64,000 nucleotides of DNA from Capricornis sumatraensis. Its lineage: Eukaryota; Chordata; Mammalia; Artiodactyla; Bovidae. Position numbers and translations under genes: made by a program. Shown in pieces: positions 44,769 to 56,570 of the stretch. The notes beneath the pieces were generated by a model. That model searched no databases, was not told the DNA's origin, and saw nothing but the letters and a program-made list of their open reading frames with translations. Positions within the stretch are counted from its first letter, which is position 1. Every line of letters starts with the position of its first letter. Where the stretch lies: positions 32,327,001 through 32,391,000 of the forward strand of contig NC_091078.1 of NCBI RefSeq assembly GCF_032405125.1, given 5' to 3'.

Positions 44769-45211
44769 GCTATGGTTTTTCCAGTGGTCATGTATGGATG
44801 TGAGAGCTGGACTGTGAAGAAAGCTGAGCGCCGAAGAACTGATGCTTTTTAACTGTGGTGTTGGAGAAGACTCTTGAGAGTCCCTTGGACTGCAAGGAGA
44901 TCCAACCAGTCCATCCTAAAAGAGATCAGTTCTGGCTGTTCATTGGAAGGACTGATGCTGAAGCTGAAACTCCAATACTTTGGCCACCTCATGCAAAGAG
45001 TTGACTCATTGGAAAAGACCTGATGCTGGGAGGGATTGAGGGCAGGAGGAGAAGGGGATGACAGAGGATGAGATGGCTGGATGGTATCACTGACTCGATG
45101 GACATGAGTTTGGGTGAACTCCAGGAGTTGGTGATGGACAGGAAGGCCTGGCGTGATGTGATTCATGGGGTCGCAAAGAGTCGGATACGACTGAGCGACT
45201 GAACTGAACTA
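44769..45211 (+). mobile_element. BovB LINE 3' fragment, sense
   Basis: ggctatggtttttccagtgg tcatgtatgg to gtcggatacgactgagcgac tgaactgaac. 5'-truncated; no clear duplication. It is inverted relative to the BovB at 43371-44033. Confidence 0.9.
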
Positions 45212-46119
45212 TAACTTAAGTCAGCATGGATCCTTGGTTGTTATAAAGGTACTGTCATTTGTGCCATGTTTTTAAGGATGGCCAAAAGTTTGGTAAATGG
45301 AGGTAAAGAGTACAATGATGACGAGCCAGTGGGCAGAAGGATTAATACTAGTAAAGCCACCATGTCACCAAAGCACAGTCCTTGTTTGGGGTCCCAAATT
45401 TATATTACCTGGAAAGTGAGAAGTAAAAAGGCTGAAAAAGCAACAGAAGTAGCTTGGGCCAAGAAAGCCACATCAGAAGTTTTGTCCTTAATTCAGTAAG
45501 TGGTGGGATCGTATCTACTGAAATTTATCATGTATACTGAAGAGAGGAATTGTCAGTGAATTATGTCTACTGAAGAGAGGGATGAGATGATCACCACAAA
45601 ACTTTAGGCTCTGATTTAAAGGATGGTCAAAACAACAGAGGTTCCAGAGGCAAGAAGACCATCTAGGAATCTGATGAGATAGTCTGAGTGAGAGGGGATG
45701 AAGATCTGAATCCCTCATAGTAGCCATGAGAATGGAAACCCATGAATTCCAAGATATGGTGATAATATTCCAACATTTTTCTAATCTGCTGGTATACTTT
45801 ATGTTTAAAAGGTGTGTCTGTGTGTGTTTTAGAGTGGCTTGGATGGTCCATCTAATTTTGGGACTTTATGAAGACACTTGGATTCCTGATATTTCAAAGT
45901 GATCAAAAATGTGAGACAAAAAAAAGATGCCTATATAGTTCTGTAGTGTTCTCATTATTTATCATTCTTCATCTCCCCTTCTCTTCTTCTCTCATTCTAG
46001 CTCTCCCCACCCATCATCAATAAGGAAGAAGGAGAAAATGAGATTTTATAATTTGATGATATGCAATAACCATAAGGCATGCAGATCGGTGGCATGGATT
46101 AAAATTTTAATATTGTTAG
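45212..46119. other. No gene or assignable repeat
   Basis: Possible remnant of an old repeat near 45600-45730 that I cannot assign. A 77-codon frame at 45266-45499 is unsupported. Confidence 0.45.
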
Positions 46120-46185
46120 AAGCTGGGTAGCCTTAAATAAATCTTTCAGTATCCTTGAACCTCATTAGTAAAATGAGTGGCAACC
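46120..46185 (-). repeat. MIR SINE fragment
   Basis: tagccttaaataaatctttc ... gaacctcattagtaaaatga g. Short. Confidence 0.5.
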
Positions 46186-47231
46186 CATTTCGGGGGCTTT
46201 TGAGGCTATCCTTTGGGGCCATCTTCCCATTGGAGACAAAATAAGAAGCTGGTTATGCCAATGCCTTGAGAGCCTTATGCAAGAATCATATACTACTCTT
46301 GACTCCAAACGGCAAGTGAGGTAAGTCTAGTCAGCTCCTGGGGCCTTGGCCATCTGACTCCTAGGATTCATTTTCTACCTTAACTGCCAGTGGATTCAGG
46401 GTACCAAATCCCAAAGACTTTCACGTTTCTAATCATGTGAAAAATCTCATGGTGGAAAAGTCTGGCGACCTGTGAGGCTAATGAAACATAGCAATTCAAC
46501 AAAGAATAGAGCTTTATTTTCTTTCCCCCCTCCCCCTAGAGACAGCTAGAAGTTTGTGAATCTGCACACAATAAAATACTACAGTGAATCCCAACAGATC
46601 ACCAGAAATGAATATAGTTATGTTTTACCAAATGCAACATCAGGTTCAGACATGCCTCACCAAATCCCACATTTCTTCTAAATTCATCTCCAGAGCATGC
46701 TAGCTCAAGGCTCATATTGAAAGTTTTAGCAAATTGGCCCCTCAAAGGCCAATATCTAACACATACTACATTGGTATCATTCAACAAGAGGCTGATTCCA
46801 CAAGAAAATTCAGAGTTAAGTGTTCTGAACTTTATCATATGTGAAGTCACTGCTCAAGCTTCAAGGATCAGTGAAAGGCAACACTACACATTCTCACTTA
46901 ATCTGTGCTCATTACTGAAGAAGACACCTCGGGTCAGTTTCACAGCAGACAGAGAGGCAGGGTGTCTTGAAGTACAATGTAGGTGGATGACCTCGGAGCA
47001 GTCTGTTCTGGTAGCTGGGCCTTTGTAAATGGCCTAAAATTATGATGCTTTCTGTGTCTGCTGCTGCCCACACGTGCACCATGAATCGATACATTCACTT
47101 CATATGCCAGAATGACAGCAATGAATGTTAATCACAATGAAAGGGAATAACCAGTGACTGTGCTCAATTGCTGAAGAGCATACAAATTGAAGTAATCTGA
47201 AAGTTTTGAAGAAGAAACACCATGGCACTCT
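46186..47231. other. No gene or assignable repeat
   Basis: The 103-codon plus-strand frame at 46717-47028 has no family I recognise and is overlapped by opposite-strand frames. Confidence 0.45.
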
Positions 47232-47243
47232 TTCTATTATTCT

Positions 47244-47521
47244 GCTGCTGCTGCTGCTGCTAAGTCGCTTCAGTCGTGTCCGACTCTGTGCGACCCCATA
47301 GACAGCAGCCCACCAGGCTTCCCCGTCCCTGGGAATCTCCAGGCAAGAACACTGGAGTGGGTTGCCATTGCCTTCTCCAATGCATGAAAGTGAAAAGTGA
47401 AAGTGAAGTTGCTCAGTCGTGTCTGACTCTAGCGACCCCATGGATTGCAGCCTACCAGGCTCCTCCGTCCATGGGATTTTCCAGGCAAGAGTACTGGAGT
47501 GGGGTGCCACTGTCTTCTCCG
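47244..47521 (-). mobile_element. Bov-A2 SINE with 12-bp target-site duplication
   Basis: Two antisense BovA units, a gaaagtgaaaagtgaaagtg linker and a (CTG)n left end. Exact duplication ttctattattct at 47232-47243 and 47522-47533. Close in sequence to the copy at 15346. Confidence 0.95.
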
Positions 47522-47622
47522 TTCTATTATTCTAACTGATGTTATCTGAATTATGGGAGGAACCCACAAATACAAAAATGAGATTTCCATTGTCCAGATA
47601 GATTTTGTTTGGTGTGACTTTT

Positions 47623-47750
47623 TTTGTTGTTTGTCTTGTTATTGTTGTTTTGGCAGCACCACACAACATAGGGGATCTTAGTTCCCCAACCAGGCCCTGC
47701 AATGAAAGTATGGAGCTCTAACCACTGGATAGCCAGGGAATTCCTTGTTA
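47623..47750 (-). mobile_element. CHR-type SINE with 12-bp target-site duplication
   Basis: Antisense: ttggcagcaccacacaacat aggggatcttag, ccccaaccaggccctgcaat, ccactggatagccagggaat tcc. A stretch of the middle is missing. Duplication ggtgtgactttt at 47611-47622 and 47751-47762. Confidence 0.85.
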
Positions 47751-47762
47751 GGTGTGACTTTT

Positions 47763-48239
47763 AAAATCACATCTTTAAAAATATTTTCTTTTTATCCCAG
47801 GATAACAGTCCATCCTCGGTCAGTAAAAATTAGAAATTTAGCATCCTGCCACGGATGAATGGCGTTTGCTTCTGTTGCCCGTGTCTTTTTCCTCAGGCCA
47901 GAAGACCACATTTTGATAGTGATATTTGCTTCTTTATAGAATTTTCTTTTGTATATTATCTGTCACTTTCCTCCAAATATCAGTTTTTCAGGAGTTCAAC
48001 TGGAAATGCAGACCTGACTGCTTCTTTGGGCATGATTAAGAATAGGAAATCAATGCCCTGTCAAGTGGCCAAGGGCTGTCATGTAGTGACAGGTTCTTGA
48101 ATAAATTATGGGGCATAGAGAACAGGTTAATGGGGTGAATTCTTTAATTTACACCGTGTCCTAAGGTAATTGACTTCTTAATATCTTTAATGGGCTACAA
48201 AAAAGAAAAAAAGAAATAAAAAACCACAACCAAAAGAAA
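47763..48239. other. No gene or assignable repeat
   Basis: Unassigned; an 81-codon chance frame at 47855-48100. Confidence 0.5.
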
Positions 48240-48445
48240 CCCATGTATTTCTGAATATACACATAAAAGTAAATTTATAGACAACTGGATAGATACACCC
48301 AAAATTGAAGAGTGTGGTTACATCCAGGGAGGAGTGTGATACTAGCGTGCTGGTCAAGGGAGATGTTCATTCCCTCTTTACTGTTTAAGGTTTTTGGAGT
48401 AAGAATGTATTTCTGCAATACTGTCAAAATTAAAAATAAATAAAA
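48240..48445 (+). mobile_element. Old L1M 3' end
   Basis: gtgtggttacatccagggag gagtgtgatac ... tgtttaaggtttttggagta ... gtatttctgcaatactgtca, ending in an A-rich AAATAAATAAA. Typical of L1M 3' UTRs. Confidence 0.55.
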
Positions 48446-48929
48446 TGTGTAACAATTTCAGTAATGACTTTAAAACTGAGGCTGAGGCTGGACTGTGCTC
48501 TGCACCAGAACATGATATTCTTCCTCGAAGGCTGGAAGGAGAGCCCATGTCTATCTCCTTTCATCTCTTTTTCCCTCTTCTCCTCCAGCTCTGGTGCACT
48601 GTGCAAAAGGACTGCTCACATCCCCCACTGAATTTAGTATCAAACCTCTCAAAGCATTTATGGGTTAGCTGGCCCCTTTCTAAGTCACTTTACCCGTGCC
48701 TCTCTCTTTAAAGGATAGGTATGAATGACTAGACCCTCAGGAGGTTCTCATCACTGACCCTGAAAGTTTCAAAGCATTTAAACAGTTAGGAATACAAATG
48801 TTAATGTTGCTCCCAAGCATTCTATTCTGAGATAGCACCTCCCAAAGGCCAACAAAGATCTGTCCCTGGAAAACCTAAAAGATGTGGCTGATGACCATAC
48901 AGGACCACTGGAATAAATATTTCCCAAAC
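48446..48929. other. No gene or assignable repeat
   Basis: Nothing recognised. Confidence 0.5.
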
Positions 48930-48940
48930 TGAAATAGTCT

Positions 48941-49140
48941 GTGAAAGTGAAAGTGAAGTCGCTCAGTCGTGTCCAACTCTTTGCGACCCCGTGGACTGTA
49001 GCCTACCAGGCTTCTCCATCCATGGGATTCTCCAGGCAAGAATACTAGAGTGGGTTACCATTTCCTTCTCCAGGGGAATCTTCCCGGCCCAGGGATTGAA
49101 CCCAGGTCTCCTGCATTACCTCTGAGCCAACCAGGGAAGA
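48941..49140 (-). mobile_element. Bov-tA SINE with 11-bp target-site duplication
   Basis: Antisense gtgaaagtgaaagtgaagtc gctcagtcgtgtcc to ctgagccaaccagggaaga. Duplication tgaaaKagtct (10 of 11 identical) at 48930-48940 and 49141-49151. A short deletion lies in the tRNA-head region. Confidence 0.9.
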
Positions 49141-49259
49141 TGAAAGAGTCTATAATACTTTATTATTTAATCATCTCAAATCGTCCTTAATTATGAGTCA
49201 GATCTAAGGACAGTGAAAGTGGCTTTGAATTAAGAGCCATCCAAACTACCAGCAGAATT

Positions 49260-49418
49260 TTTTTTTCCAGTTTTTATTTTATATAGCAATATAGTTGATT
49301 TACAATGCTGTATTGGTTTTAGATGTACAGCAAAGTGAATCAGTTATACACATATCTGTTCTTTTTCAGATTCTTTCCCCAAATAGGTTATTACAGAGTC
49401 TTGAATAGAGTTCCCTGT
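49260..49418 (-). mobile_element. L1 LINE 3' end with 12-bp target-site duplication
   Basis: T-run, then atagttgatttacaatgctg tattgg, gtacagcaaagtgaatcagt, gaatagagttccctgt. Duplication accagcaSaatt (11 of 12) at 49248-49259 and 49419-49430. Confidence 0.85.
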
Positions 49419-49439
49419 ACCAGCACAATTATTTACTAA

Positions 49440-49550
49440 CATGATCTGGGGCAAGTTAATTAGCCTTGATATTCTTATTTAAGAAGGCATAATAATACCT
49501 AACATGCCTTTCCTGGTGGTTATTTGGAGGGTCAAGTGTTTTGAAAATAC
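49440..49550 (-). repeat. MIR SINE
   Basis: gatctggggcaagttaatta gccttgatattcttatttaa gaagg. Antisense MIR core. Confidence 0.6.
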
Positions 49551-49989
49551 TCTGAGGGGTGATCAGAGGGAAAGGGTATTTACTTTGCATTCTATATTTT
49601 TAAGGATGAATATAACACTCCCTTAATTTTGCTCCTCCTCTTAGAAAATAGCTTTAATTTTCTAGATGACATGACACTTCGCTTGCATATTCCTTAGTCT
49701 AAGTTGATTTTTCTTAATTCTTCTCTGAATATATAAAAAAATCCAGCTGCATTTTTTGAAATGTCAGTTTCCCAGAAAATCCTTTCCGATTTCTGCAACA
49801 AGAGCTCTCTCCTTTACTTATTACACACATGTTTTACACATAAAAGGACCCATAGTATCTTATAGGGCTTATGGTTAACGGTACAATAAGAACTATGTGT
49901 GTGTGTTGGGTGTGGGGGGCGGGCTGTCATACAATGGGAAATTTCCTGGTTCTGGAGGGAGAAGACTCCATTGTTCATGCAGTTACTGT
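49551..49989. other. No gene or assignable repeat
   Basis: A short GT/G-rich tract lies at about 49895-49925 (gtgtgtgtgttgggtgtggg). Confidence 0.5.
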
Positions 49990-50105
49990 CTATGTGACCA
50001 TATGACAAATCACCCAACCTCCTTGAGAGCGCTTCCCTTCATCTGTACATTGGGATAAAGCTTCATTGGCTCCTGTGTGGTAAGGAACAAATGAGATTAG
50101 TTTCA
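49990..50105 (-). repeat. MIR SINE
   Basis: gtgaccatatgacaaatcac ccaacctcc, cttcatctgtacattgggat, gaacaaatgagatta. Antisense MIR order. Confidence 0.65.
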
Positions 50106-50339
50106 TACAAAATGGGTGTGGCATTTTAAAAGAGTTTACAAATGTTCAGGGGAACAGTAAAAAAAGGAGTGTGTCTACCATGTGTTCTGTTCCAATTACA
50201 GCCAACATGATCTCTACACATTGCCATGTTATCCAAAACTGCAAGAAAACAGATGGTATTTGTGTAGCTTGGCATCTTTAACCACAAACATCTGTTTCTG
50301 ATCAAATCTTTCTTCTGCCCAAACACCTTCCCTGGTCCC

Positions 50340-50760
50340 CACAATCTAGAATCAAGTTGAAGCTCTGTTGCCTATGATTGTCAGACTCTAAGCTACCCTT
50401 CTAACTTTATGCCCTATGCTTGCATTAATTATGCCCCATTCTTTAATCAAAGCAAACTGTTTCTTGTGCACTTAATACTTTCTGAAATTTCCTACATCAC
50501 TGTTTATCCATCACTTAGCACACTGTCTTCCATTTTTAAATGCCCTGATTTTTAGGACAAAATTTAAATATTACTCTTTCATGATTTTTGAGTCCTACAT
50601 TCTGAAGTACTCTCCCTGTTCTTCAAAACTCCACAGAATGTTGCCATTTTACTATTTCTACCTTCCAACATTATTATATATGCACACGATGTATCTTCCC
50701 AATGACACTTAATTCGAGGGTATAACCCAGTCTGTTCCAGTCTCATAGTAACTATATGGT
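50340..50760 (+). repeat. Probable L2 fragment
   Basis: ttgaagctctgttgcctatg ... ctaagctacccttctaactt ... gtttatccatcacttagcac ... aatttaaatattactctttc. Wording and pyrimidine-rich strand fit a decayed L2, but no diagnostic block is clean. Confidence 0.4.
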
Positions 50761-52216
50761 ATGGGCCACTGTGTCGCTTAACAGAGACTTAGCAAATGGA
50801 GAATATTCATTCTCTGAGCGAGTCAGACAGACAGACAGGGACTGCATTCAGTGGATACAGATAAGAGATTATCAAAAGGAGACCTCCAACTCTAACCCTC
50901 TTTAGGAGATTGGGAACTTGAGACAAACAAGTGAAATCAGCAATCAATGAAATTCTAAAGGAGAATTGTCTAGTAATGGTTATGCAATTGTGTAGTTAAG
51001 TGCTTAAGTGCAAAAATATTTTGCAGGAACTCAAATTCACTACAATCATACAGGTCTTATTGCTGTGCTTCACAGCAGTGTTCTGAGGAATCTAACCTAA
51101 AACTTATGTAACATCATGGAGCCATTAAGTCTCTGGAATTAACTGGTTGCAAATGTCTGTCAGGGTTTGCCACTTTCTAAGGAGCAAGGTAAGGCTAAGA
51201 GAGGGAAACAGCAAGGACTGGTACCTGATCCCCTCTCCAGGGTCCCTCCTAGTTCAAAACTAATTGGCAATGTCAGGTACAGGACAATTTGGCGAGAAGA
51301 TGCTGGGCTAATGACCTGTACAGCTTCATCCTAATTTTGCAACTCTGGAGCCTTGGGGATTTTTCTTTCTTGGGCTATCATTAAGGGATGTGTCAAAGGT
51401 ATCATTTTATCGGTTCTAAACGGACTCTTCAAATGGTAAGCATGGAAATGAAAGAAAAGCAAGATGTGTTCCCAGGACTTCATACACCCTGAGGCATGAC
51501 AGACCCTTAATTCCTGGCTGAGCTGGCATTTTAGTGGGAGATACATGAAGCTCTGGGCAAAAGTGTTCCATTTCTTCTCCCACAACCCTCCCACAATGCA
51601 TCTCTGACAGCAGGAAATGACATTGACTTTGTGTTCAAAAAGATTCCCCACCCCTCTATCCGTCTTACATTTTAAGAAACTTTCCTTTTGTTACTGATCT
51701 CCATACACATCCATGGTGTTCCTTCCAGGAATCCTAGGAGATTCTGCTCTCAGGTGAAAAGGAGCTCTGAAGTTTATGTCTGCGGATGGTGGGAGTGAAT
51801 TTGGACCCCATACTTGTAGCAGAGGAGGGTGTTAAGGACAGACTGGCTCCTATCTCAGCTCTAAGGCAAGAAAAATACTGGAATAGGAATCACATAATCA
51901 CAGGGTTTCTTATATTTTTATCAATTGGAATATATTTATATTCTGAGTGTTTAAAAAAAAAGAGAAAAAAAAATGATTTGATATGGCTTCATTCAGCAAA
52001 CACTGTGCCAGGCTCAGATGCTTGGCCAGGCAACAGAATGGAGAAAAGCATACTTCCTCTAGAGCTGCACCCTTTCTTGGTCTGAGGATCAGATTTTGGT
52101 TTTGAAATAGCTGAGAGAAACAGGACTAAAATAACTTGCATTTCCTGATGCTTTGTTAAGTCTTCTAGTTCTTGTGGATTTGCTGGCTGGGGAACTGGTC
52201 ACCTGCGCTTTATCAT
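50761..52216. other. 1.5-kb stretch, no gene or assignable repeat
   Basis: Frames of up to 106 codons on opposite strands without recognised motifs. A short (GACA)n lies at 50824-50838. Confidence 0.5.
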
Positions 52217-52225
52217 GATGAAGCT

Positions 52226-52417
52226 GGGGACTTCCTTGGTGGTCCAGTGGATAAGACTTCATGTTCCCAATGCAGGGGGCCCACCAGGTTCATTTCTTGG
52301 TCAGGGAACTAGATCCCAAATGATGCAGTTAAAATTCCTGCATGCCGCAACGAAGACTGAAGATCCTGTGTGCTGCAACTAAGACCTGGCATGCCAAATA
52401 AAATAAATATTAAAAAA
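52226..52417 (+). mobile_element. CHR-type SINE with 9-bp target-site duplication
   Basis: Head ggggacttccttggtggtcc agtggataag, then ttcttggtcagggaactaga tccc, cctgcatgccgcaacgaaga, A-rich AAATAAAATAAAT tail. Exact duplication gatgaagct at 52217-52225 and 52418-52426. Confidence 0.9.
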
Positions 52418-52426
52418 GATGAAGCT

Positions 52427-53064
52427 AATATTCCCCTTGGTTAAAACAAGAGGTAATACTAGGTGACTGGCTGGAATCTGTGGCCAGTTCTATCCACAAA
52501 ATGCCATCCATGCCTGTGTACACATGGCACTGAATTCCTTCTTCTCTACTAATGTACCTCCATCAACTCAAAAGAAGCTGACCTCTAAATAACCCTGCCT
52601 GAGTACATTCTTTCTGCACTGAATATATTATTGTGTATGCATGCATGTATCCTTTTGCACTGACTTTATGGGCTATACATGGTATTATTTCCTGGATATT
52701 TTGATACAGTTTTCACAGGGAAAACAAATGGGTTTCTGGGGACATTTCCAGGGCTCCATGAATCCAAATATAAGATAAAGGAGACTGATTTATTCCTCTC
52801 ATACTAGTTGGTTCTTCTTACATAGTTTTAAACTTTGTCCCTAGAATTGGAAATGATTCTTGCATCGGCTTTTTAAAAGGTAGATTCCCTGCCTATCTGG
52901 CAGCACCACTCTTTCTACCTAGGTTATGTCCTCTGGAAAGTTTCCTGTGATGCGCCTCAGAAAACCTGCTTCATTTTTTCCCATGCATGTGATACTTAAT
53001 TTTTAAAATGAGACTTACTGTATTGCTCTGCTTTGTTTTCCAGTGATTTAACTTTTTCTTATCC
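52427..53064. other. No gene or assignable repeat
   Basis: Nothing recognised. Confidence 0.5.
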
Positions 53065-53160
53065 CTGACTAGATTACAAACCCTTTAAGGGCAAGGAACA
53101 TGTTTACGTACCTGTGTTCTCAGCGATTGGCACATAGGTGGTTGAGTCATATTTGTTACA
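53065..53160 (+). repeat. L2 LINE 3' tail
   Basis: gactagattacaaacccttt aagggcaagg aacatgttt ... cagcgattggcacataggtg. Confidence 0.65.
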
Positions 53161-53329
53161 TTCAATTTGAAGATAAAACTCTAAAGATAATTTTAAAAGT
53201 CTTTAAGGTTTTCTTTCAGTTGACGAACAAGATGTGTCAGGGATATGGTTGGTCGTTTCTCTAAGAAGACTGAATACATGAGGTTTCCTCAGAAACATTT
53301 AGACATCCAAGAAAGTGATCTGTGTATAA

Positions 53330-53480
53330 ATGTATGGTATTTGATATGTATAGAAAATGACTTCAAGGAAAATACTAAAAGTGATTATCTCTGAGATGAG
53401 GTTATAGGTCATTTTTCTAAATACTGTGGTATTATATGATGAATATGTATCTTTGTTATAATAAATGATGATAAATTTTA
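53330..53480 (+). mobile_element. Old L1M 3' end
   Basis: aatactaaaagtgattatct ctgagatgaggttataggtc ... gttataataaatgatg. Same type as 48240-48445. Confidence 0.5.
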
Positions 53481-53756
53481 GTCAGAAGACAGATACAAGT
53501 TCTTCCCATCAGTCTCCCTCCTTCTACTTGTTATGAATACTAATGGTTGAAAGAGGACATTCAAAGAGTTCGTTCATCTATTCCAATACCTCATGATGGA
53601 ATTCTTAGAGGTAACCATTTAATGCAGAATTTACTGGTCCTAGAAAAGAAGTTATTAAAGTGGCACAAATGTGATGCAGTGTTGGCAGTTGGAATCCCTG
53701 AAGCTTGCAGATTTGACACTGAGTCCTCTTACTCCCATTTCTCGTCTTCAATTTCT

Positions 53757-53975
53757 CAGAGGGAGAGGGAGAGGGTGGGATGATTTGGGAGAATGGCATT
53801 CTATCATGTATACTATCATGTAAGAATTGAATCGCCAGTCCATGTCTGACGCAGGATACAGCATGCTTGGGGCTGGTGCATGGGGATGACCCACTGAGAT
53901 GTTATGGGGAGGGAGGTGGGAGGGGGGTTCATGTTTGGGAACACATGTAAGAATTAAAGATTTTAAAATTAAAAA
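53757..53975 (+). mobile_element. L1 (L1_BT-type) 3' end, young
   Basis: tgggagaatggcattctatc atgtatactatcatg, cgccagtccatgtctgacgc aggatacagcatgcttgggg ctggtgcatggggatgaccc, ggagggaggtgggagggggg ttc, and a terminal A run. Recent ruminant L1 3' UTR, heavily 5'-truncated. Confidence 0.85.
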
Positions 53976-54221
53976 AAAAACTGAATTGCAGTGATTTATA
54001 CACATGTTCACTGATTCTGTATCAGTGGGCTTTTAACTTTTCAGACTATGTTTCACAGAAAAAAATTCTACTTTGCTATTCAGTGCACACACATACCAAT
54101 TATATCCTCGCTTTGTGGGAGGTCTTCTAATGTTTTCTATTCTATACTATCTAAATTAATAAAAATGCTCCTCCAGATTTACTAAGTTGATATCATGACT
54201 TGAATTGTGAAAACAACTGTT

Positions 54222-54480
54222 CTCATGTGGACATGGAGGGGGAAGAGGAGGATGGGATGAATTGGGAGATTAGGACTGACATTATATACTACCATGTGTA
54301 AAATAGACAGCTAGTGGCAAGCTGCTATATAGCACAAGAAGCTCAGCTCAGTGCTCTGTGATGACATAGGGGGATGGGATGGAGGTGTGTATACACACAC
54401 ACACACAGCTGATTCACTTTGTTGTACAACACAAACTATGACAACACTGTAAAGCAATTATACTCCAATTAAAAAAAAAA
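54222..54480 (+). mobile_element. L1 LINE 3' end with 13-bp target-site duplication
   Basis: tctcatgtggacatggaggg, ggactgacattatatactac, agctagtggcaagctgctat atagcac, gctgattcactttgttgtac, caattatactccaattaaaa. Duplication gaaaacMactgtt (12 of 13) at 54209-54221 and 54481-54493. Contains a short (AC)n at about 54391-54407. Confidence 0.9.
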
Positions 54481-54493
54481 GAAAACCACTGTT

Positions 54494-54595
54494 TGAAACT
54501 CTAAGGACTTTGAGGTCAAGAACCAGTCTTTATTCACCTCTATCTCATCAGGCACATTCATACATAGAAGAAAGTCAAGAAATGTTGTTATATAA
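54494..54595 (+). repeat. L2 LINE 3' tail
   Basis: gactttgaggtcaagaacca gtctttattcacctctatct catcaggcac resembles the L2 tail phrase. Confidence 0.5.
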
Positions 54596-55083
54596 ATATT
54601 TTTTTCTGAGTAAAAGGAATAATCTTTTCGACAGCACTGCCCAAACCATCTTCTGATTTCTCCCTCTGTGTTTTATGTGCTGCAGAGAGCATAGTGGGAA
54701 CTGGACAGTTGCTTGCTGTCCAGAGTTTCTAGACCACAGAAACCAGAAAAGATTCATACTTCATTGTCTTCATTGAAGGAAGGAAGAAGAAAAGATTCTT
54801 TTTTTTTTTTAAGAAAGAAAGGCAGCCAGCTCTGTTCATTCTCAAACAAAAGGCATAGGACTGAGCTGGCAAGGAGAAGCCAGAAAGACTGAAGATCTGC
54901 CGAGTTTCATGTTGGCCCTTGAGAGCTCCATGTGATTTATATTTCATCATTGCTAGACAAAACACTGCTAGCAGGGAAACATGTTAAATCAAAATGGCAA
55001 TTTAAGGTAAAAGGGTACTTCTTCCTTGATCCCTAGCCCCACCACCTGAATCTTAACAAGAGATGGGCTCAAACGTCTCCAAG
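54596..55083. other. No gene or assignable repeat
   Basis: Contains a T-run at about 54798-54811. Nothing else recognised. Confidence 0.5.
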
Positions 55084-55290
55084 TGTGCATGCTTCAATCG
55101 TGTCTGATTCGTTGCGACCCTGTGGACAGCAGCCCACCAGGCCCCTCTGTCCATGGGATTCTCCAGGCAAGAATACTGGAGTGGGTTGCCGTGCCCTCCT
55201 CCGGGGGATCCTCCTGGCCCAGCGATCAAACCTGCATCTCCGCTTTGAAGGAGGATTCATTATTGCTGAGTCACCAGGGTAACCCCTTTC
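55084..55290 (-). mobile_element. Bov-tA SINE, antisense
   Basis: gcatgcttcaatcgtgtctg attcgttgcgaccctgtgga to gctgagtcaccagggtaacc cc. Duplication not clear. Confidence 0.9.
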
Positions 55291-56327
55291 CAAATAATGA
55301 AAGCCAACTAATTTGCTAGGAACCAAAGCATGCCCATATCTTCATTTGCCCTTCCTAAATCTTTGACTTTAACTACACAACCGTGTGTACATGTTAAACT
55401 TTAGTCTAAACAGATTATTTTAAGAACCTTTCATATTCAAGCTATATTCAATGAGTGTCACTGAGAACTTGTTCCATATCAGGCATAGTGCTAAATATGA
55501 CGAAACCTTAACAGCTCTCAGACTATTTGGTTCAGGCAGCCATGTACACAGTAAGCTTTGCTATGGTATTTCAAATGCAGGACCATACATCTGAGCAAAG
55601 GTACATGCATACACAGATATCCAGTTGAGAAGAAACTAGAGGATTATGGTAGGGAGTTGGGTATTTACTGGGCATTTAACCATGTACCACTGGGTTCATT
55701 CTCTAATTGTTGTGTGTATGTAAAGCTTGTCTTCCTCAGTGCTTGTGATGTGGAATTAAATAGCTGGAAGGAAACTCAGGTTATTTACCCCTAAGCCACT
55801 AATTTTATACACGAAGAAACAGAAGTATAAGTCATTTGGTTAAAAGGGTCTTTTCCCAAGGATTGGAGAGAATTCAGCCTATTTGCATATAGATAGAAAG
55901 CAATCTTCCTGCTGCTGTTGTATAGACTGGCACTTAGTCAAAAAGAAAAACAGCTCACTGTTTATTTAAATTGAGCAGGAAGGAAGTGCAGGAGCAGGTG
56001 GGTGGACCCGATAATCTCACTATTCAGGACACAGAGGAGTTTAGTGTAAAGGTAGCTTTGATTTGGACCCCTTCCAAGGGAACTGAGCTACAGGAGTACC
56101 AGGAGGAGTTGGTAATAAGGCAGTTTTATGCCAAAAGTCATCACAAACCAGGGCCTCTGGACCCCACCAGGGTGCTTTAGTTCAGTCACGAACAGCACAT
56201 AGAGAAGGTCTTCCCCCTTCTCTATGTTTAAAAGAAAATTCTCCTTAGTTGGTGAACTAAGGAATTCCTCTGTTGGTAGCAATAAATTTTGGGGTAGAGG
56301 CCACCCCATGAATACTACCCTGAGTCT
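55291..56327. other. No gene or assignable repeat
   Basis: MIR-like scraps at about 55440-55510 and 55790-55850. A 69-codon frame at 55971-56180 is unsupported. Confidence 0.45.
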
Positions 56328-56335
56328 AAGGGTAT

Positions 56336-56559
56336 CAGGGGTTTCCCAGGTGGTGCTAGTGGTAAAGAATCTGCCTGCCAATGCAGGAGACATAAGAGAT
56401 GTGGGTTCAGTTCCTGGGTTGGGAAGATCCTCTGGAGGAGGACATGGCAACCCACTCCAGTATTGTTGCCTGGAGAATCCCCATGAAACAGAGGAGCCTG
56501 GTGGGCTATAGTCCATAGGGTCACACAGAGTCGGACACAACTGAAACAACTTAGCACTC
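56336..56559 (+). mobile_element. Bov-tA SINE (longer tRNA-head type) with target-site duplication
   Basis: Head ggtttcccaggtggtgctag tggtaaag with the extra gacataagagatgtgggttc, tail gtcggacacaactgaaacaa c. Duplication aagggtat exact (56328-56335 and 56560-56567), extendable to 11 bp with one mismatch. The 157-codon minus-strand frame here is a translated SINE. Confidence 0.9.
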
Positions 56560-56570
56560 AAGGGTATTAG

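Noticed and set aside
56088..56561. 157-codon minus-strand frame
   Set aside because: Antisense translation of the Bov-tA at 56336-56559 plus chance extension.
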